Shown: positions 1-8,803, counted from the first letter of the stretch. The stretch is DNA of 64,000 bases from Pontibacter oryzae (GCF_003576375.1 NZ_QWGE01000001.1:1116001-1180000); one strand, 5' to 3'. Numbers and translations: made by a program. The notes: generated by a model not told the origin, from the sequence alone.

Positions 1-341
1 ATACCAGAATCAAATGTGATCTTGATACCCTCACCAACGCGCTCTACATTGGCCCCTTCTAGGTCGCGGCGAAGCTCTTCTGCCTGCTTATCCATGCGGC
101 GGCCAATTACGGCACCTGCTGTGCCACCAACTGCTGCGCCAATAATAGCACCTGCTGCAGTGTTACCGGCAATCTTACCTACCACACCACCTACTACTGC
201 ACCAGACCCGGCGCCTATAATACCTCCTTTGGTAGTTTTGCTCATGCCGCCACCACCGCCGCTATTCGCGCACGATGAAAGTAAAACAGCTATAATAGCC
301 AACACGGATAAGTTTATTCTTAATTTTTTCATGTTTTTCAT
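1..341 (-). CDS. OmpA-family lipoprotein, 3' end outside window (partial)
   Basis: This gene runs off the left edge, so only the first ~113 codons are visible. It starts ATG at 341 (or the in-frame ATG at 332). The N-terminus is a lipoprotein signal with an L-S-S-C lipobox (Cys about residue 24). Next come a short Gly-rich stretch and a glycine-zipper segment (GGIIGAGSGAVVGG, then GAVIGRRMDKQAEEL). It ends in the beginning of an OmpA C-terminal domain (VERVGEGIKITFDSG). The layout and much of the wording match the complete gene at 644-1384, so the two are tandem paralogues. The expected role is an outer-membrane lipoprotein that tethers the envelope to peptidoglycan. The missing OmpA domain is inferred from the paralogue. 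Confidence 0.85.
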   Translation of the reverse strand, partial: MKNMKKLRINLSVLAIIAVLLSSCANSGGGGGMSKTTKGGIIGAGSGAVVGGVVGKIAGNTAAGAIIGAAVGGTAGAVIGRRMDKQAEELRRDLEGANVERVGEGIKITFDSG

Positions 342-584
342 GGTTAAATCTGTCTTTCTGAATCCGTAGATTCTGAACCTTGTACTTTATATATTCTATT
401 AATGTTATATTAAATTATTAGCAAGATTTTGCACTACTTACTGCAACATTGCTTCAGCACAATACTACCTATTGACTATCAATACCTTACAAAACATTGA
501 CAAGTATCTATAATATTAATTTATTAACGGCTTTTGTGTAACTGAGTTTAAAAAGTGTGGTGAGCTGTGCGTAAGCAGACCTAT
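342..584. other. AT-rich intergenic gap
   Basis: AT-rich stretch between the start of the partial OmpA-type gene and the terminator of the next one. It must carry the promoter of the left gene, but I find no exact TAnnTTTG element on the minus strand. No ORF or RNA gene is visible here. Confidence 0.5.
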
Positions 585-620
585 AAAAAACGCCTGCCCT
601 CCAAAGAGAGACAGGCGTTA
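585..620 (-). terminator. Rho-independent terminator of the OmpA-type lipoprotein gene
   Basis: An 8-bp stem (AACGCCTG at 589-596 with CAGGCGTT at 612-619) lies 24 nt past the stop codon at 644. On the minus strand it is followed by a run of Ts (As at 585-590 on the plus strand). Confidence 0.8.
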
Positions 621-643
621 CATAAACAGGAAAAGTAATCTTT

Positions 644-1384
644 TTACTTTAGCTCACCGCTTTCGGCAGCCTTCTTCAGCTCTTCGTTTGCCACAATAAT
701 GATTTCTACACGGCGGTTCTGGCGGCGGCCATCAACTGTGCTGTTATCCGCGATTGGCTGGTCGTAGCTATAGCCTTTCGCCTGTAGGCGGGTGCCATCA
801 ACGCCTAAGCTGCGCGCATAAGCAGCCACCGACTCGGCACGACGCTCCGATAGCTTTTGGTTCAGCTCATACGAGCCTGTATTGTCTGTATGCCCTTCAA
901 TGATAACGTTTGTGCCCTGGTAATCCTGCAGTGTTTTAGCCAGTTTCTGGATGTCCTGTTTGGCAGAGGCGCTTAGCTCGGCAGAGTTCACCGCGAAAAG
1001 TATGCCTGAGTCAAAGTTCACACGGATGGCTTCGCCTACACGCTCCACCTTAGCATTTTCCATACTTTTCTCCAGTTCTTCGGCCTGCTTATCCATGCGG
1101 CGGCCAATTACGGCACCCGTTGCGCCACCAACTGCTGCACCTACAATGGCACCCGCAGCGGTGTTGCCTAGCCTGTTACCGATCAGACCGCCAAGCACGG
1201 CACCACCACCAGCACCAATAATGCCGCCTTTGGTAGTTTTGCTCATACCTTGCTTGTCGTTAGTTTTGGTCTGTGTGGTAGTTTCTGTATTTCCCGAGCC
1301 AGCTACAGGAGCCGTGGACTGGCAAGACGAGAACAACAAAGTTGCGGCCAGCATAGAACTCAGGGATAGTTTGATAAATTTCAT
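644..1384 (-). CDS. OmpA-family outer-membrane lipoprotein with glycine zipper
   Basis: 246 residues. A lipoprotein signal ends in LFSSC with the acylated Cys at 21. A Thr/Gln-rich linker follows, then a glycine-zipper segment (about 50-97) that could insert in or lie along the membrane. The OmpA C-terminal domain (about 120-232) has the usual peptidoglycan-binding pieces GHTDNTG, LSERRAESV and GRRQNRRVEI. The likely role is non-covalent anchoring of the outer membrane to the cell wall. It is a tandem paralogue of the truncated gene at 1-341. The two share nearly identical wording from GMSKTTKGGIIGAG to RRMDKQAEEL, which suggests a fairly recent duplication or gene conversion. Each copy has its own intergenic region. 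Confidence 0.93.
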   Translation of the reverse strand: MKFIKLSLSSMLAATLLFSSCQSTAPVAGSGNTETTTQTKTNDKQGMSKTTKGGIIGAGGGAVLGGLIGNRLGNTAAGAIVGAAVGGATGAVIGRRMDKQAEELEKSMENAKVERVGEAIRVNFDSGILFAVNSAELSASAKQDIQKLAKTLQDYQGTNVIIEGHTDNTGSYELNQKLSERRAESVAAYARSLGVDGTRLQAKGYSYDQPIADNSTVDGRRQNRRVEIIIVANEELKKAAESGELK

Positions 1385-1543
1385 CGTAGTAGAATTTGAT
1401 TAATGTTGACGTTGTGTAATTATAAGGTTTATATCGCAGTACTTACACCACCAAACGCAACTCCTATGCCAAAACGTATCTAAGCTCGGTCCAAATATTC
1501 AAAAAATCTATATTTGCTATGCTTTAGTTTGATTATCAGGCAC

Positions 1544-1577
1544 AAAAAAACCTGCCGCGTTTTTGCACGGCAGGTTA
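1544..1577 (-). terminator. Rho-independent terminator of accD
   Basis: A strong stem (AACCTGCCG at 1549-1557 with CGGCAGGTT at 1568-1576) sits just past the accD stop. On the minus strand it is followed by seven Ts and then GTG. Confidence 0.88.
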
Positions 1578-1598
1578 TAGGTATACTTTATGTACCGC

Positions 1599-2495
1599 CT
1601 AGGATACCTTAGAAGCTTTTTTAGCTTTTGGGGCCGTGGTTACGTCTTCTGACAGCAACACCATGCTAAGGAGCTCGCTCAGCTTTGTTTTAAGTTGTTT
1701 ACGGTCTACAATAAAATCCAGGAAGCCGTGCTCCAGCACAAACTCTGCGCTCTGGAATCCTTTTGGCAAGTCTTTACCGATAGTCTCCTTGATAACGCGC
1801 GGACCGGCAAAACCTATCAGGGCACCTGGCTCGGCAATGTTAAAATCACCAAGCATGGCGTAAGAGGCCGTTACACCGCCTGTGGTCGGGTCTGTTAGCA
1901 TGGAGATATATGGCAGTTTCTCTTCGGAAAGCAGCGCCAGTTTAGCCGAGGTCTTGGCCATTTGCATCAGCGAGAAGCCGGCTTCCATCATGCGGGCACC
2001 ACCAGACTTTGAGATCATCAGGAAAGGCGTGCGCGTTTTACGGGCGTGGTCTATGGCACGGGCAATTTTCTCGCCTACCACAGAACCCATAGAGCCCCCG
2101 ATGAAGGCAAAATCCATACAGGCGATGGTCAGGTTCTGGCCATTTATCTTGCCGTAAGCCGTGCGAACAGCGTCCTTCAGGCCAGTGGCTTTTTGGGTAG
2201 AGGCAATGCGCTGCGGGTAAGGCTTGGAGTCCACAAAGTCAAGCGGGTCGCCTGAAGTCAGGTTTTCGTCCAGCTCAGTAAACTCGTTGTCATCAAACAG
2301 AATGGCAAAGTATTCCTTAGACCCGATACGATCGTGGTGATCGCATTGCACGCAGGTGCTTAGATTTTTGCGGTGCTCGGCCATACTTGTCACGGTTTTG
2401 CAGTTCGGGCACTTGTACCACAATCCGTCTGGGGTTTCCTTCTTTTGCTCAGTTGGCGTCTGGATTCCTTTATCTGCTCTTTTAAACCAAGGCAT
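1599..2495 (-). CDS. accD: Acetyl-CoA carboxylase carboxyltransferase subunit beta
   Basis: AccD transfers the carboxyl group from biotin to acetyl-CoA, with AccA, to give malonyl-CoA for fatty-acid synthesis in the cytosol. The protein opens [14 protein letters not shown], typical of the family. A four-Cys zinc ribbon follows (CPNC ... CVQC, about 20 residues in). The crotonase-fold carboxyltransferase core has [19 protein letters not shown], the [10 protein letters not shown] turn and [13 protein letters not shown]. The open frame extends upstream to a GTG at 2540, but an ATG pair (2498 and 2495) just before PWFKR gives the family's usual N-terminus, so I place the start at 2495. It lies downstream of the aldolase gene on the same strand, with a hairpin between them. 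Confidence 0.95.
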   Translation of the reverse strand: MPWFKRADKGIQTPTEQKKETPDGLWYKCPNCKTVTSMAEHRKNLSTCVQCDHHDRIGSKEYFAILFDDNEFTELDENLTSGDPLDFVDSKPYPQRIASTQKATGLKDAVRTAYGKINGQNLTIACMDFAFIGGSMGSVVGEKIARAIDHARKTRTPFLMISKSGGARMMEAGFSLMQMAKTSAKLALLSEEKLPYISMLTDPTTGGVTASYAMLGDFNIAEPGALIGFAGPRVIKETIGKDLPKGFQSAEFVLEHGFLDFIVDRKQLKTKLSELLSMVLLSEDVTTAPKAKKASKVS

Positions 2496-2560
2496 CATAG
2501 TTAACAGCGTGCTTTCCGCACTTTTAAGTTTGATGGGCACCCCGCTACACAGCGGCGTGC

Positions 2561-2620
2561 AAAAAGTAAGTGACCTGCCTTGGCCGCCCTTTTCGCAAAG
2601 GTTGTGCTAAAGCAGGTCAC
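2561..2620 (-). terminator. Hairpin between aldolase and accD (terminator or accD leader)
   Basis: A perfect 9-bp stem (GTGACCTGC at 2570-2578 with GCAGGTCAC at 2612-2620) has a 33-nt loop and, on the minus strand, a T-rich tail (CTTACTTTTT). It could end the aldolase transcript. A minus-strand TATTTTTG (2627-2620) matches the -7 promoter consensus and abuts the stem, so the hairpin could instead begin the accD leader. Confidence 0.45.
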
Positions 2621-2652
2621 AAAAATATGTAATAATCAGCAGTTGTGCTACA

Positions 2653-3711
2653 TTACGCCAGTGTAATCTCGTTGGCCAGGTATACATCCTGTATGGCATG
2701 CAGCAAAGCCACTCCTTGTTTCATCTCTTTCTGGAAAGCCTTTCGCCCCGAAATAAGGCCCATACCGCCCGCGCGTTTGTTAATAACGGCCGTGCGCACG
2801 GCATCCGCCAGATCCGACGCGCCTTTGGACTCGCCGCCGGAGTTTATCAGCCCAGCCCGTCCCATGTAGCAGTTGGCCACCTGGTAGCGGCACAGGTCAA
2901 TAGGGTTGCTGCTGGAAAGCTCCGTATACATTTTCTGGTTTGTCTTTCCAAAGCCAATGGCTTTGAAACCTCCATTAGTGGTAGGCAGTTTTTGCTTGAT
3001 GATATCGGCCTGGATAGTAACGCCCAGGTGGTTGGCCTGGCCCGTGAGGTCGGCGGCTACGTGGTAATCGGTATCGCCTTTTTTAAAGGCGTTGTTGCGG
3101 GTGTAGCACCAAAGTATGGTAGCCATGCCCAGTTGGTGCGCGCGCTCAAAGGCTTCGGCCACCTCCATCAGCTGCCTGTTCGATTCCTCGGAGCCAAAGT
3201 AGATGGTGGCGCCCACGGCGGCGGCACCCAGGTTCCAGGCCTCATCCACAGAGCCAAACATTACCTGGTCATACTTGTTTGGGTAAGTCATCAGCTCGTT
3301 ATGGTTGACCTTTACCACAAACGGAATCTTATGCGCATACTTGCGAGACATCATCGCCAGGTTGCCGAAGGTGGTGGCCACGGCGTTGCAGCCGCCCTCC
3401 ATAGCAAGCTTTATAATGTTCTCGGGGTCGAAGTAAATGGGGTTTAGCGCAAAGGATGCACCGGCTGTGTGTTCTATGCCCTGGTCTACGGGAAGTATGG
3501 AAAGATAACCTGTGCCACCAAGCCGCCCGTGGCTGAAGAGTTGCTGCAGGTTCCGTAGCACTTGCGGGCTGCGGTTAGACAGTGCAAAGACCCGGTCCAC
3601 AAAATCGGGGCCCGGGTCATGCAACTGGCTTTGGGGTATTGTTGTACTTTCATACTGCAAAAGGCCTTCTGCCTCGGCACCAAGCAACGAAACAATATTG
3701 TCGTAAGCCAT
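2653..3711 (-). CDS. fbaB: Class I fructose-bisphosphate aldolase (DhnA/FbaB type)
   Basis: 352 residues. It cleaves fructose-1,6-bisphosphate to dihydroxyacetone phosphate and glyceraldehyde-3-phosphate through a lysine Schiff base, in glycolysis and gluconeogenesis. Family features visible: the phosphate/active-site strand [14 protein letters not shown] (about 69-82), the [23 protein letters not shown] segment (about 94-116) and ADIIKQKLP, whose Lys239 is the likely Schiff-base lysine. It is the DhnA-type aldolase found in bacteria and archaea, unrelated in sequence to the zinc class II enzyme. ATG start with no in-frame competitor. accD lies downstream on the same strand. Confidence 0.92.
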   Translation of the reverse strand: MAYDNIVSLLGAEAEGLLQYESTTIPQSQLHDPGPDFVDRVFALSNRSPQVLRNLQQLFSHGRLGGTGYLSILPVDQGIEHTAGASFALNPIYFDPENIIKLAMEGGCNAVATTFGNLAMMSRKYAHKIPFVVKVNHNELMTYPNKYDQVMFGSVDEAWNLGAAAVGATIYFGSEESNRQLMEVAEAFERAHQLGMATILWCYTRNNAFKKGDTDYHVAADLTGQANHLGVTIQADIIKQKLPTTNGGFKAIGFGKTNQKMYTELSSSNPIDLCRYQVANCYMGRAGLINSGGESKGASDLADAVRTAVINKRAGGMGLISGRKAFQKEMKQGVALLHAIQDVYLANEITLA

Positions 3712-3890
3712 TAGGTTTGATTGATCTGGGTAGAAATAACTATGTATGGTACTAATGATTTATACGATACAGATCTACCAATGCAGCAAAGCCTTAAAGA
3801 CTTTTTGCCGCAGTGTTTTTTCATAGCGTGGCAGGCACCAATAATAGGTAACGCAAACCGTGGGCTTGCCTCCAACTATACTTTAACTCT

Positions 3891-3943
3891 GAAAAAAGGT
3901 TGTGCCGGCAGCAAGTATAAAACCATACTTACTGTCGGCACAA
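3891..3943 (-). terminator. Long hairpin terminator built on inverted AAGTAT motifs
   Basis: A stem of about 19 bp runs from 3900-3918 to 3925-3943 (TTGTGCCG...AAGTAT against ATACTT...CGGCACAA, one mismatch and one G-T pair) with a 6-nt loop. On the minus strand it is followed by CCTTTTTTC. It lies 28 nt past the small membrane protein gene at 3971. The apex of the stem is an inverted pair of the window's over-represented AAGTAT motif. Confidence 0.82.
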
Positions 3944-3970
3944 TTAGGTCTTTTTCGGTAACTTGAGAGC

Positions 3971-4237
3971 TTACCAAGCCCCTGCCATCTTCATCAGCAC
4001 CCAGGGTAGCAAAGGCGTTGCCAATACCAACCCGAGCTTGTTCATGGCTTTTTTAAAGCCTACCAGCCCTGTTAAGTGTAAACCCAACAGCACCAGCACG
4101 GCAAACACCCAAAATCCAACTACCATAAATATAACGACCAAAGGGTTACGTTGCTCACTCAGCCCCACAGCCCAGTATGCTAGCACCAGGTTTATGAAGT
4201 AATAGATCAGCAGGTATACTTTCAGAACGCTGTTCAT
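3971..4237 (-). CDS. Small three-helix membrane protein, unknown function
   Basis: 88 residues, unrecognised. Three hydrophobic segments (about 6-24, 33-55 and 67-86) separated by short polar turns (SEQRNP; FKKAMNK) predict an inner-membrane protein with almost no soluble part. It starts 9 nt past the stop of the amidohydrolase gene on the same strand, so it is probably the last gene of that operon. A strong terminator follows. It may not share the amidohydrolases' function. The gene call rests on hydrophobic pattern, spacing and the terminator. Confidence 0.7.
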   Translation of the reverse strand: MNSVLKVYLLIYYFINLVLAYWAVGLSEQRNPLVVIFMVVGFWVFAVLVLLGLHLTGLVGFKKAMNKLGLVLATPLLPWVLMKMAGAW

Positions 4238-4246
4238 GCCATGGTT

Positions 4247-5461
4247 TTATTTACACGCCTCGCTTACAACTTTGCCGTTAATCAGCACGGTGCAAACATG
4301 CGAGGTATATTCAAACGGGTCGCCGTCGAACAGTACCAGGTCGGCATCCTTGTTCTTCTCCAGCGAGCCTACACGCTTATCCAGCCCGATGATCTTTGCC
4401 GGAGTTGTGGTGATGGCGGCAAGTGCCTGCTCGGTGTCCATGCCATTGGCCACGGCTACGCTTGCCTCAAACAGCAGCACGCGGGCACGCGGCACATACT
4501 GCTCAAAGCCGCTTTTAATCGCTACCGGTATACCTGTCTTTGCCAAAACACTGGCCGTCTCGAACGACATGTTCCTGTTATCGCCATGCGAACGCGCCAT
4601 GGTTGGGTGCAGCACCACCGGCACACTGGCAGCCTTTATCTCATCCAGCAGCATGTATGACTCCGCGGCACCATCCAGCACCAGGTCCAGGTTAAACTCT
4701 TTGGCCAGGCGCAGGGCAGCCATAATATCCTGCGAGTGGTTTGCCGTGATCAGGGATTTATACTTGCCGTTCATCGCCCCGGACAGATATTCCATTTTAA
4801 GGTTACGTTCGGGGCGCTTGCTTGCATCGGAATTACCCATTTTTTTAGTGTAAGCCTGTGCCGCCTGCAGCTCTGCCCGCAGCATGGCCATGCCCTTGGC
4901 CGAGGTTTTTGGCGAGCCAAAGTTCTCACCTACGCTGCTCCCAAGGGTAAACACGATCATATTCGTCGTATCCATCAGGGTGGCAAAACCTTCGGGAGAT
5001 GTTTTAATAGTCATGGTTTGGCCGCTGGCCAGCGCTCCCGGCCCATGGCCTGTGTTAATGGTGGTTACGCCATAGTCGCGCACCCAGGCCACTAACTCCT
5101 CGTTTGGGTTATAGGCATCCAACGCACGCAGCTCAGGCTCTACCGGAGCGGCTGGGTCCAGTTGCTGCTGGTCTGCGGGGATGTTATAGATACCTGCCAG
5201 CCCCACCGAGGTATGCGCATCCACGAAGCCAGGCGTTACTACCTTGGCTGTGTATACTTTATAGTTTTGCGGCACCTGTAGGTTGGCACCCACCGCCTCA
5301 ATTTTACCGTCTTTCAGCAACACCACCCCGTTTTTGATGGGTGCCCCGGCCATAGTATAAACCGTTTCGCCTTTCACGGCTATCTGCGCCACTGCTTGCT
5401 GCGCACCAAGTATGGCCATGCCGGCAAGTATGGCCGCAGCCATTTGTATATGTTTTTTCAT
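4247..5461 (-). CDS. Secreted amidohydrolase-fold protein with lost metal ligands (probable pseudoenzyme)
   Basis: About 404 residues from the ATG at 5461, which places a signal peptide (MKKHIQMAAAILAGMAILGAQQ) at the terminus. The frame stays open to an ATG at 5488. The overall shape is an imidazolonepropionase-like amidohydrolase: small beta domain, VTPGFVDAH at the first barrel strand, and C-terminal KRVGSLEKNKDADLVLFDGDPFE. Its metal site looks broken. The strand-1 HxH is H-T-S, the strand carrying LHH in the neighbour reads LDG, and the HTDD of the neighbour's last strand is KSGF. It is a tandem paralogue of the intact enzyme upstream (5555-6856). Inference: a catalytically dead partner or substrate-binding subunit, probably in the periplasm. 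Confidence 0.85.
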   Translation of the reverse strand: MKKHIQMAAAILAGMAILGAQQAVAQIAVKGETVYTMAGAPIKNGVVLLKDGKIEAVGANLQVPQNYKVYTAKVVTPGFVDAHTSVGLAGIYNIPADQQQLDPAAPVEPELRALDAYNPNEELVAWVRDYGVTTINTGHGPGALASGQTMTIKTSPEGFATLMDTTNMIVFTLGSSVGENFGSPKTSAKGMAMLRAELQAAQAYTKKMGNSDASKRPERNLKMEYLSGAMNGKYKSLITANHSQDIMAALRLAKEFNLDLVLDGAAESYMLLDEIKAASVPVVLHPTMARSHGDNRNMSFETASVLAKTGIPVAIKSGFEQYVPRARVLLFEASVAVANGMDTEQALAAITTTPAKIIGLDKRVGSLEKNKDADLVLFDGDPFEYTSHVCTVLINGKVVSEACK

Positions 5462-5554
5462 CTTGATTTTATTTAGGATGCAAGCCATTGGATATCAACC
5501 CCAAGACCAAGTAACAGAAAGTCCTGAGTCTATAAGCTATTGTCTTGTGTCTTA

Positions 5555-6856
5555 TTAATGTGCGTGATAGTGTAACATGCCATCGTAAGCTTTGTAGCCA
5601 CCCGTTGCATACTTCTTATCTTCAGGGTTGCTCAGGTCGAAACGCTTCTGGCCTTCTACCCAGGTTTGCTCAATCTTGGTGTACACGCTAAAAGGCTCCC
5701 CGTTCAGCACGATAAAGTCTGCATCCTTGCCTTTCTCCAGAGAGCCTACGCGGTTATCAAGCTCCAGCATTTTTGCACCGGCTATAGTCATGGCTTCGAT
5801 CGCTTTTTCGGGGCTCATGCCTGCGCGCACTGCCAGCGATACGTTACGCATAAATAGCCGCGAATCGGTGATGCCATCATCAGTGTGAAACGCAGTAAGC
5901 ACGCCAGCTTTTTCCAGCGCTGCGCCGTTACTGTTGCTTAGTTCTACCGCTTCCGATTTACCGCCCGGAGAGTCCAGCGTGATGATAGAGGCGGGAACCC
6001 CTGCCTTTGCAATCTCGTCGGCTGCTTTCCAGGCCTCGCTTACGTGGTGCAGCACCAGCTTAAAGCCGAACTCTTTTTGCAGGCGCAGCGCTGTCAGGAT
6101 ATCGTCGTAGCGGTGCGTGTGGAAGTGCACGATGCGCTTGCCGTCGAGTATCTCTACCAATGGCTCCAGATTCGGCTTGCGCTCCGGCATTTTATCGGCT
6201 TTGCCTTTTGCGGCTTTTACTTTCTTGTTATAGGCCTGTGCATCCAGGAAAAGCTGGCGCACCATGGCTGCAGATTTGGCCCGAGTACCCGGAAATGGGG
6301 CCGATTTCATGGGGTTGGTTCCGTTGGCCATTTTCATGCCTCCGCAAATGCCATTGGTCACATCGTCGCAAAAGGTGAGGTCGCTGATGGTTTTGCCGTC
6401 GCGCATTTTCAGGTATACCGTCTGGCCGCTCATTAGGTGGCCGGAGCCCGGCATTACGTTTACGGTGGTAATGCCGCCTGCCAGCGCGCGCTTAAACGTA
6501 TCGCTGATCGGGTTTATGCCATCGATGATGCGCACATCGGGGTGCAGCGGTGCTGAGCCATCGCCACCGGAGCCTTCGCCTAGGTGCGAGTGCGTGTCTA
6601 CCAGGCCGGGCATCAGCACCTTGCCTGTCATGTCGAACTCTTTGGCATTGTTGGGAATACGTACCTTATCGGCAGTGCCCACAGCGGTGATTTTCCCGTT
6701 TTGCACTACCAGCACGCCGTTTTCAATTGGCTGCCCTGCCACCGGGATGATTCGGCCACCCCGGAACACATGTGGCTGCTCCTGCGCCATTACAGCGCCG
6801 TCACCGAGCCATAAAGCAAATCCCAGGGCTGCCAATAATCGCTTACTGGTTCTCAT
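5555..6856 (-). CDS. Secreted metal-dependent amidohydrolase
   Basis: 433 residues with a signal peptide ending about AVMAQ. Amidohydrolase superfamily: an N-terminal beta strand region (GGRIIPVAGQPIENGVLVVQNGKITAVG), then the metal-binding HxH at His89-Ser-His91 (LVDTHSHLGEG). Further on are FHTH and LHH in the middle strands, HTDD at the last strand, and the C-terminal return of the small domain (NRVGSLEKGKDADFIVLNGEPF). Substrate unknown. The closest recognisable group is imidazolonepropionase-like hydrolases and cyclic-imide or dipeptide hydrolases. The N-terminal signal implies periplasmic action. The paralogue at 4247-5461 follows on the same strand 93 nt later and lacks these ligands. 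Confidence 0.9.
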   Translation of the reverse strand: MRTSKRLLAALGFALWLGDGAVMAQEQPHVFRGGRIIPVAGQPIENGVLVVQNGKITAVGTADKVRIPNNAKEFDMTGKVLMPGLVDTHSHLGEGSGGDGSAPLHPDVRIIDGINPISDTFKRALAGGITTVNVMPGSGHLMSGQTVYLKMRDGKTISDLTFCDDVTNGICGGMKMANGTNPMKSAPFPGTRAKSAAMVRQLFLDAQAYNKKVKAAKGKADKMPERKPNLEPLVEILDGKRIVHFHTHRYDDILTALRLQKEFGFKLVLHHVSEAWKAADEIAKAGVPASIITLDSPGGKSEAVELSNSNGAALEKAGVLTAFHTDDGITDSRLFMRNVSLAVRAGMSPEKAIEAMTIAGAKMLELDNRVGSLEKGKDADFIVLNGEPFSVYTKIEQTWVEGQKRFDLSNPEDKKYATGGYKAYDGMLHYHAH

Positions 6857-6932
6857 AAAGGTTAGAATGAATAGGTTAGAAAAGTATGTTTAGACATACA
6901 ACTTACTTATTTTATGCTATATATAAAACTAT

Positions 6933-6940
6933 CAAAGCTA
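6933..6940 (-). promoter_or_regulatory. Candidate -7 promoter element for the amidohydrolase operon
   Basis: The minus strand reads TAGCTTTG, matching TAnnTTTG, 77 nt upstream of the ATG at 6856. No clear TTG lies at the expected -33 position. Confidence 0.4.
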
Positions 6941-7034
6941 ATTCGTTCACCATCAGATTATTCATAAGCATACCCAGTGCACCTTATCCACCCTAAATTC
7001 GTTAAAAATATAGACCTAAAATTCTAATAATCTG

Positions 7035-7700
7035 ATGCATACCATAAAAAACTTAAGTTTAAAGAAGCAATACCATACCTTCGTTCTTGCTGTGTTAGCG
7101 ATTGCTTTTCTATGGGGCTGCGCGCCAGCCACCCGGATAACAGGCACCTGGAAAAACCCGGAGGCTAACAGCAAGACATATGACAAAATTGTTGTGGCCG
7201 CCCTGACAGACAATATCCGGGCCCGCGAAAAAGTGGAGACAGACATGCAGGCACAGTTGAGGCAGCACGGAATTGATGCCAGCCGCAGCATTGATATGTT
7301 TCCGCCCACGGTTTCGAAAGGTGGCCCCGATGTCAACGAGTTACTCCAGAAAGTAAAATCCGAAAACAATGGCGCTATTTTAACGGTGGCTTTGCTGGAC
7401 GAGGAAACCGAGACGCGCTACGTGCCGGGCTCCTATGGTTATACTCCAATGACTCGTTTTGGCTGGTACGGTAGGTTCAGGGGATATTATACTTACTGGT
7501 ACCCTACCCTTTACGATCCTGGCTATTACACTGAAGATAAAGTATACTTTCTCGAGACAAACCTGTACGATGCGAGTTCAGAAAACCTGCTATGGTCGGC
7601 CCAATCCAAATCATACAGCCCGGCTAGCCTTCGTAAGGCTTCTGAAACGCTTGCCGAGCTAACCATTAACCGCATGGCTCAAGATAACCTTATTCGCTAA
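7035..7700 (+). CDS. Lipoprotein of unknown function with Tyr/Gly-rich insert
   Basis: 221 residues, not confidently recognised. A hydrophobic signal ends in FLWGC (Cys about residue 29), so it is probably a lipoprotein. The N-terminal half (TGTWKNPEANSKTYDKIVVAALTDN) resembles the style of small alpha/beta periplasmic lipoproteins such as DUF4136-type, but I cannot assign it. Around 135-165 is a dense Tyr/Gly/Trp patch (GWYGRFRGYYTYWYPTLYDPGYY), then a beta strand and C-terminal helix. It is a single gene, convergent with the QC-type gene, with a shared terminator. The start fits the ATG at 7035. An exact -7 element was not seen upstream. Confidence 0.72.
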   Translation: MHTIKNLSLKKQYHTFVLAVLAIAFLWGCAPATRITGTWKNPEANSKTYDKIVVAALTDNIRAREKVETDMQAQLRQHGIDASRSIDMFPPTVSKGGPDVNELLQKVKSENNGAILTVALLDEETETRYVPGSYGYTPMTRFGWYGRFRGYYTYWYPTLYDPGYYTEDKVYFLETNLYDASSENLLWSAQSKSYSPASLRKASETLAELTINRMAQDNLIR

Positions 7701-7726
7701 AGTATTAACCCAGGCATCTGAAAAGG

Positions 7727-7762
7727 AAAAGGGCCTCCGTTATGTATAGCGGAGGCCCTTTT
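7727..7762. terminator. Bidirectional terminator between convergent genes
   Basis: A perfect 13-bp stem (AAAAGGGCCTCCG at 7727-7739, CGGAGGCCCTTTT at 7750-7762) with a 10-nt loop. A and T runs on the two sides let it serve the genes converging from both strands. Confidence 0.9.
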
Positions 7763-7783
7763 GTGTTGCGTTGCAAGTATACT

Positions 7784-8803
7784 TTACTCGTTATACAGTA
7801 CGTGCAGCACGGTTTGCCCAACGGCTTTCAATGTGTTTTTGCTGATGATGTCCATGGTGTCGGTGTGCCGGTGGTGGTATGGCCCAAAGATATCGTTGTC
7901 CGGTGAGTTCACGTCCAGCTCAATAATATCGATCATTCGGATATTACCCAGCGTGTTCACGTAATAGTGATCGTCAATAATTGCCGGAGCATTTACATAC
8001 TTAAAGTAGTCTGAGTAGCCAATGCTGTTGCCTGCCTTCCAAACTTTATCCACGATCTCTTTGCCGTACTCCATAGAGTATCCTTCTCGAGCGAAACGGG
8101 CGTTCTTGGCTCCCACCATATCCAGCAGGATACCATAGTTGGCGCGGTAGTTAGGCACATGCTTGTTCTTGCTCCAGTACTGTGAGCCAAGGCACCACGA
8201 GTCGGCTACGTATGGCAGTTTGCTCCCGTCTGGCTGGCCATAATCCTCGCCGTCAAAAAAGATAAGGTCTATGCCTACGTCTGGCTTCTGCTCGGCGGCA
8301 TGTATGGTTCTGGCTATTTCCAGGAGCACGCCCACGCCGCTTGCCCCATCATTTGCACCATCTATGGGTGAGTCTGGATCGTTTTTGTCTTTCTCTGCAA
8401 TCGGTCGGGTATCCCAATGGGCGGCAAGCAGCACGCGGTTGGCGGCACCGGGGTTGTAAGAGGCGATTATGTTGCGCAGGTTCAGCGTGGTGCCATCGTA
8501 GGCGCGCATCTGAAACTTCTGCTCCTGTACCTGTGCGCCATAACTCTTTAGTTTGGCAACAATCCATTCTCCGGTTTGGAAATGCTCCGCCGAGTTTGGC
8601 ACACGCGGCCCAAACGCTACCTGTTTTGCCACTAGGGCGTAGGCTGAATCTGCGTTAAAAGCTGGCGCTGTAACTGTGGCGGCCAAATCCTTTTGCTCTA
8701 CAGCAGCAGTCTTGCTGCCCCTGTTTTCTGAGGAGTCGCAGCCGGTAAAGGACAGCAATGTACCGCAAAGCAATACTGCCAGCATATTCAGTTTATTCTT
8801 CAT
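7784..8803 (-). CDS. Glutaminyl-peptide cyclotransferase-like lipoprotein (M28 fold)
   Basis: About 339 residues from the ATG at 8803, which lies inside the last codons of cysS (11-nt overlap). The further upstream TTG at 8815 is less likely. A lipoprotein signal ends in SFTGC. The fold is M28 zinc hydrolase: AAHWDTRP, then [51 protein letters not shown] and the HHRHTDT motif near the end. This combination is typical of bacterial glutaminyl cyclases, which convert N-terminal Gln to pyroglutamate, although aminopeptidase activity is possible. N-terminal pyroglutamate is common on proteins exported by T9SS in Bacteroidota, so the enzyme may act on that cargo (inference). Translationally coupled to cysS. 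Confidence 0.87.
   Translation of the reverse strand: MKNKLNMLAVLLCGTLLSFTGCDSSENRGSKTAAVEQKDLAATVTAPAFNADSAYALVAKQVAFGPRVPNSAEHFQTGEWIVAKLKSYGAQVQEQKFQMRAYDGTTLNLRNIIASYNPGAANRVLLAAHWDTRPIAEKDKNDPDSPIDGANDGASGVGVLLEIARTIHAAEQKPDVGIDLIFFDGEDYGQPDGSKLPYVADSWCLGSQYWSKNKHVPNYRANYGILLDMVGAKNARFAREGYSMEYGKEIVDKVWKAGNSIGYSDYFKYVNAPAIIDDHYYVNTLGNIRMIDIIELDVNSPDNDIFGPYHHRHTDTMDIISKNTLKAVGQTVLHVLYNE

Noticed and set aside
2698..3447. A 249-codon plus-strand frame
   Set aside because: It is antisense to the well-supported aldolase gene and its wording is not protein-like.
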